Shown one piece after another: positions 13,649 through 14,588 of a DNA stretch of 14,588 nucleotides; positions within the stretch are counted from its first letter, which is position 1, and each line of letters opens with the position of its first letter. The notes below the pieces were generated by a model. That model was not told the origin of the DNA and did no database searches. It saw only the letters and a list, made by a program, of their open reading frames with translations. A program made the translations under genes and the position numbers. Where the stretch lies: the NCBI GenBank assembly GCA_902767395.1, contig CACXHI010000035.1, forward strand, positions 1 through 14,588, read 5' to 3'. Source of the stretch: Oscillospiraceae bacterium (GTDB lineage: Bacteria > Bacillota > Clostridia > Oscillospirales > Oscillospiraceae).

Positions 13649-14588
13649 ATGACAAACTACATTTTTACGGACGTGATTCAGCAATTGAAGGCAGCAACGG
13701 ATCGACAGCTCGGCGTGATCGACGCCGAGGGAACGGTTGTGGCCTGCTCCGATCCCGGGCAGGTAGGCTCCAAGCTCCCGAAGCTTGCGCGGATTGTGTC
13801 TCTGTCTGACGATCAGATTACCCATTTCTCCGGCAAGACGTCCAAGGCAATGTCCAACTTTGACGGCAGCTTCGACTATGCCGTTTTTGTGGACGGCGAC
13901 GACGACATGGCGAAAACCCTCTGCGCAATGGCGCAGGTTGCGCTCAACTGCACCAAAACCAATTACGAGGAAAAACACGATAAGGCAACCTTCATCAAAA
14001 ATATTATCACCGACAACATCCTCCCCGGCGACATCTACATCCGCGCCAAGGAGCTCCACTTCTCCTCCGAGCAGAACCACACGGTGTTTCTGGTCCGGCA
14101 GACGGACAGTGCCGACATGGGGGCGGTGGACGTGCTGCAGGGTCTGTTCCCCGACCGGCAGCAGGACTTTGTCATCTCCATCAACGAGACGGACGTGGCC
14201 GTGGTGAAGGCCGTCGGCGCGAACGTGGAGCAGGCCCAGCTTCTGGAGCTTGCGACCTTGATGGAGGAATCGCTGAAAAGCCAGCTCTTCCTCAAGACGA
14301 CCATTGGCATCGGCAGCATTGCGGAGCATCTTCGGGAGCTTGCCGATTCCTTCAAGGAGGCGCAGGTCGCAATTGAGGTCGGCAAGGTGTTCGACACCGA
14401 GAAGTCCATCATTACCTATGAGAATCTGGGCATCGGGCGGCTGATCTATCAACTTCCCACCACCCTTTGCGAGATCTTCCTGCGGGAGGTCTTCAAAAAG
14501 AATTCCATCGACACCCTCGATCAGGAGACGCTGTTTACCATCAATAAGTTTTTTGAGAACAACCTGAACGTCTCCGAAACCTCTCGAA
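13649..14588 (+). CDS. CdaR/PucR-like transcription regulator (3' end cut by window edge)
   Basis: The visible 313 residues have the architecture of CdaR-type regulators. At the N-terminus is a short sensor resembling the sugar diacid recognition domain (QQLKAATDRQLGVIDAEG, VVACSDPGQVGSKLPKLARI), continuing to about residue 105. A helical connector and a degenerate GGDEF-like middle domain follow (DIYIRAKELHFSSEQNHTVF, FVISINETDVAVVKAVGANV, TIGIGSIAEHLRELADSFKE). Then comes the start of a PucR-type helix-turn-helix (INKFFENNLNVSETSR), where the window ends; the recognition helix is outside. The ATG at 13649 follows AGGAG. Members sense small organic acids and activate nearby catabolic genes, which may lie to the right of the window; the effector here is unknown. 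Confidence 0.82.
   Translation, partial: MTNYIFTDVIQQLKAATDRQLGVIDAEGTVVACSDPGQVGSKLPKLARIVSLSDDQITHFSGKTSKAMSNFDGSFDYAVFVDGDDDMAKTLCAMAQVALNCTKTNYEEKHDKATFIKNIITDNILPGDIYIRAKELHFSSEQNHTVFLVRQTDSADMGAVDVLQGLFPDRQQDFVISINETDVAVVKAVGANVEQAQLLELATLMEESLKSQLFLKTTIGIGSIAEHLRELADSFKEAQVAIEVGKVFDTEKSIITYENLGIGRLIYQLPTTLCEIFLREVFKKNSIDTLDQETLFTINKFFENNLNVSETSR

Overview
The window looks like chromosomal core or near-core sequence from a GC-rich anaerobic gut Firmicute, probably Oscillospiraceae/Ruminococcaceae-like. The signs are a T-box leader on pheS, strong AGGAGG-type ribosome binding sites, ECF-type vitamin uptake, VanW and DUF4830 proteins, and AT-rich promoters between GC-rich genes. This assignment is by character of the genes, not by a search. 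I see no prophage, CRISPR array, insertion sequence, tRNA or rRNA.

Left part (1-2100): the 5' part of pheS on the minus strand, preceded by a T-box riboswitch and its promoter. Next comes about 300 bases without a gene that hold four inverted repeats. Then comes a small lipoprotein gene on the minus strand, whose promoter carries three 11-bp-spaced direct repeats resembling a PhoP box, and a remnant duplicate of the 3' end of the neighbouring regulator gene.

Vitamin B6 locus (2103-5302): a MocR/PdxR-type regulator (minus) faces a pyridoxal/pyridoxine kinase gene and an ECF S-component gene (plus), closed by a strong bidirectional terminator. Regulator, kinase and membrane carrier fit together as a B6 salvage unit. 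The regulator has Arg where the PLP-binding Lys of this family normally sits.

Middle (5301-11205): a membrane-anchored polysaccharide deacetylase with Ig-like repeats (minus) is divergent from a protein with two SSB-like OB folds (plus). Two tandem MgtC-family membrane proteins follow (minus). Then comes a membrane-anchored PpiC/SurA-like protein with a Ser-Thr-Glu-Pro repeat linker (minus).

Right part (11203-14588): a DUF4830-like membrane protein (minus) is divergent from an RsuA/RluB-type pseudouridine synthase (plus). A cytosolic VanW-like protein (minus) is divergent from a CdaR/PucR-like transcription regulator (plus) that runs off the window.

I did not find a clear undescribed multi-gene system. 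The most interesting local signals are the Pho-box-like array on the lipoprotein gene, the lysine-less MocR regulator with its duplicated 3' tail, the 15-base T tract in the deacetylase leader, and the two-OB-fold SSB relative.
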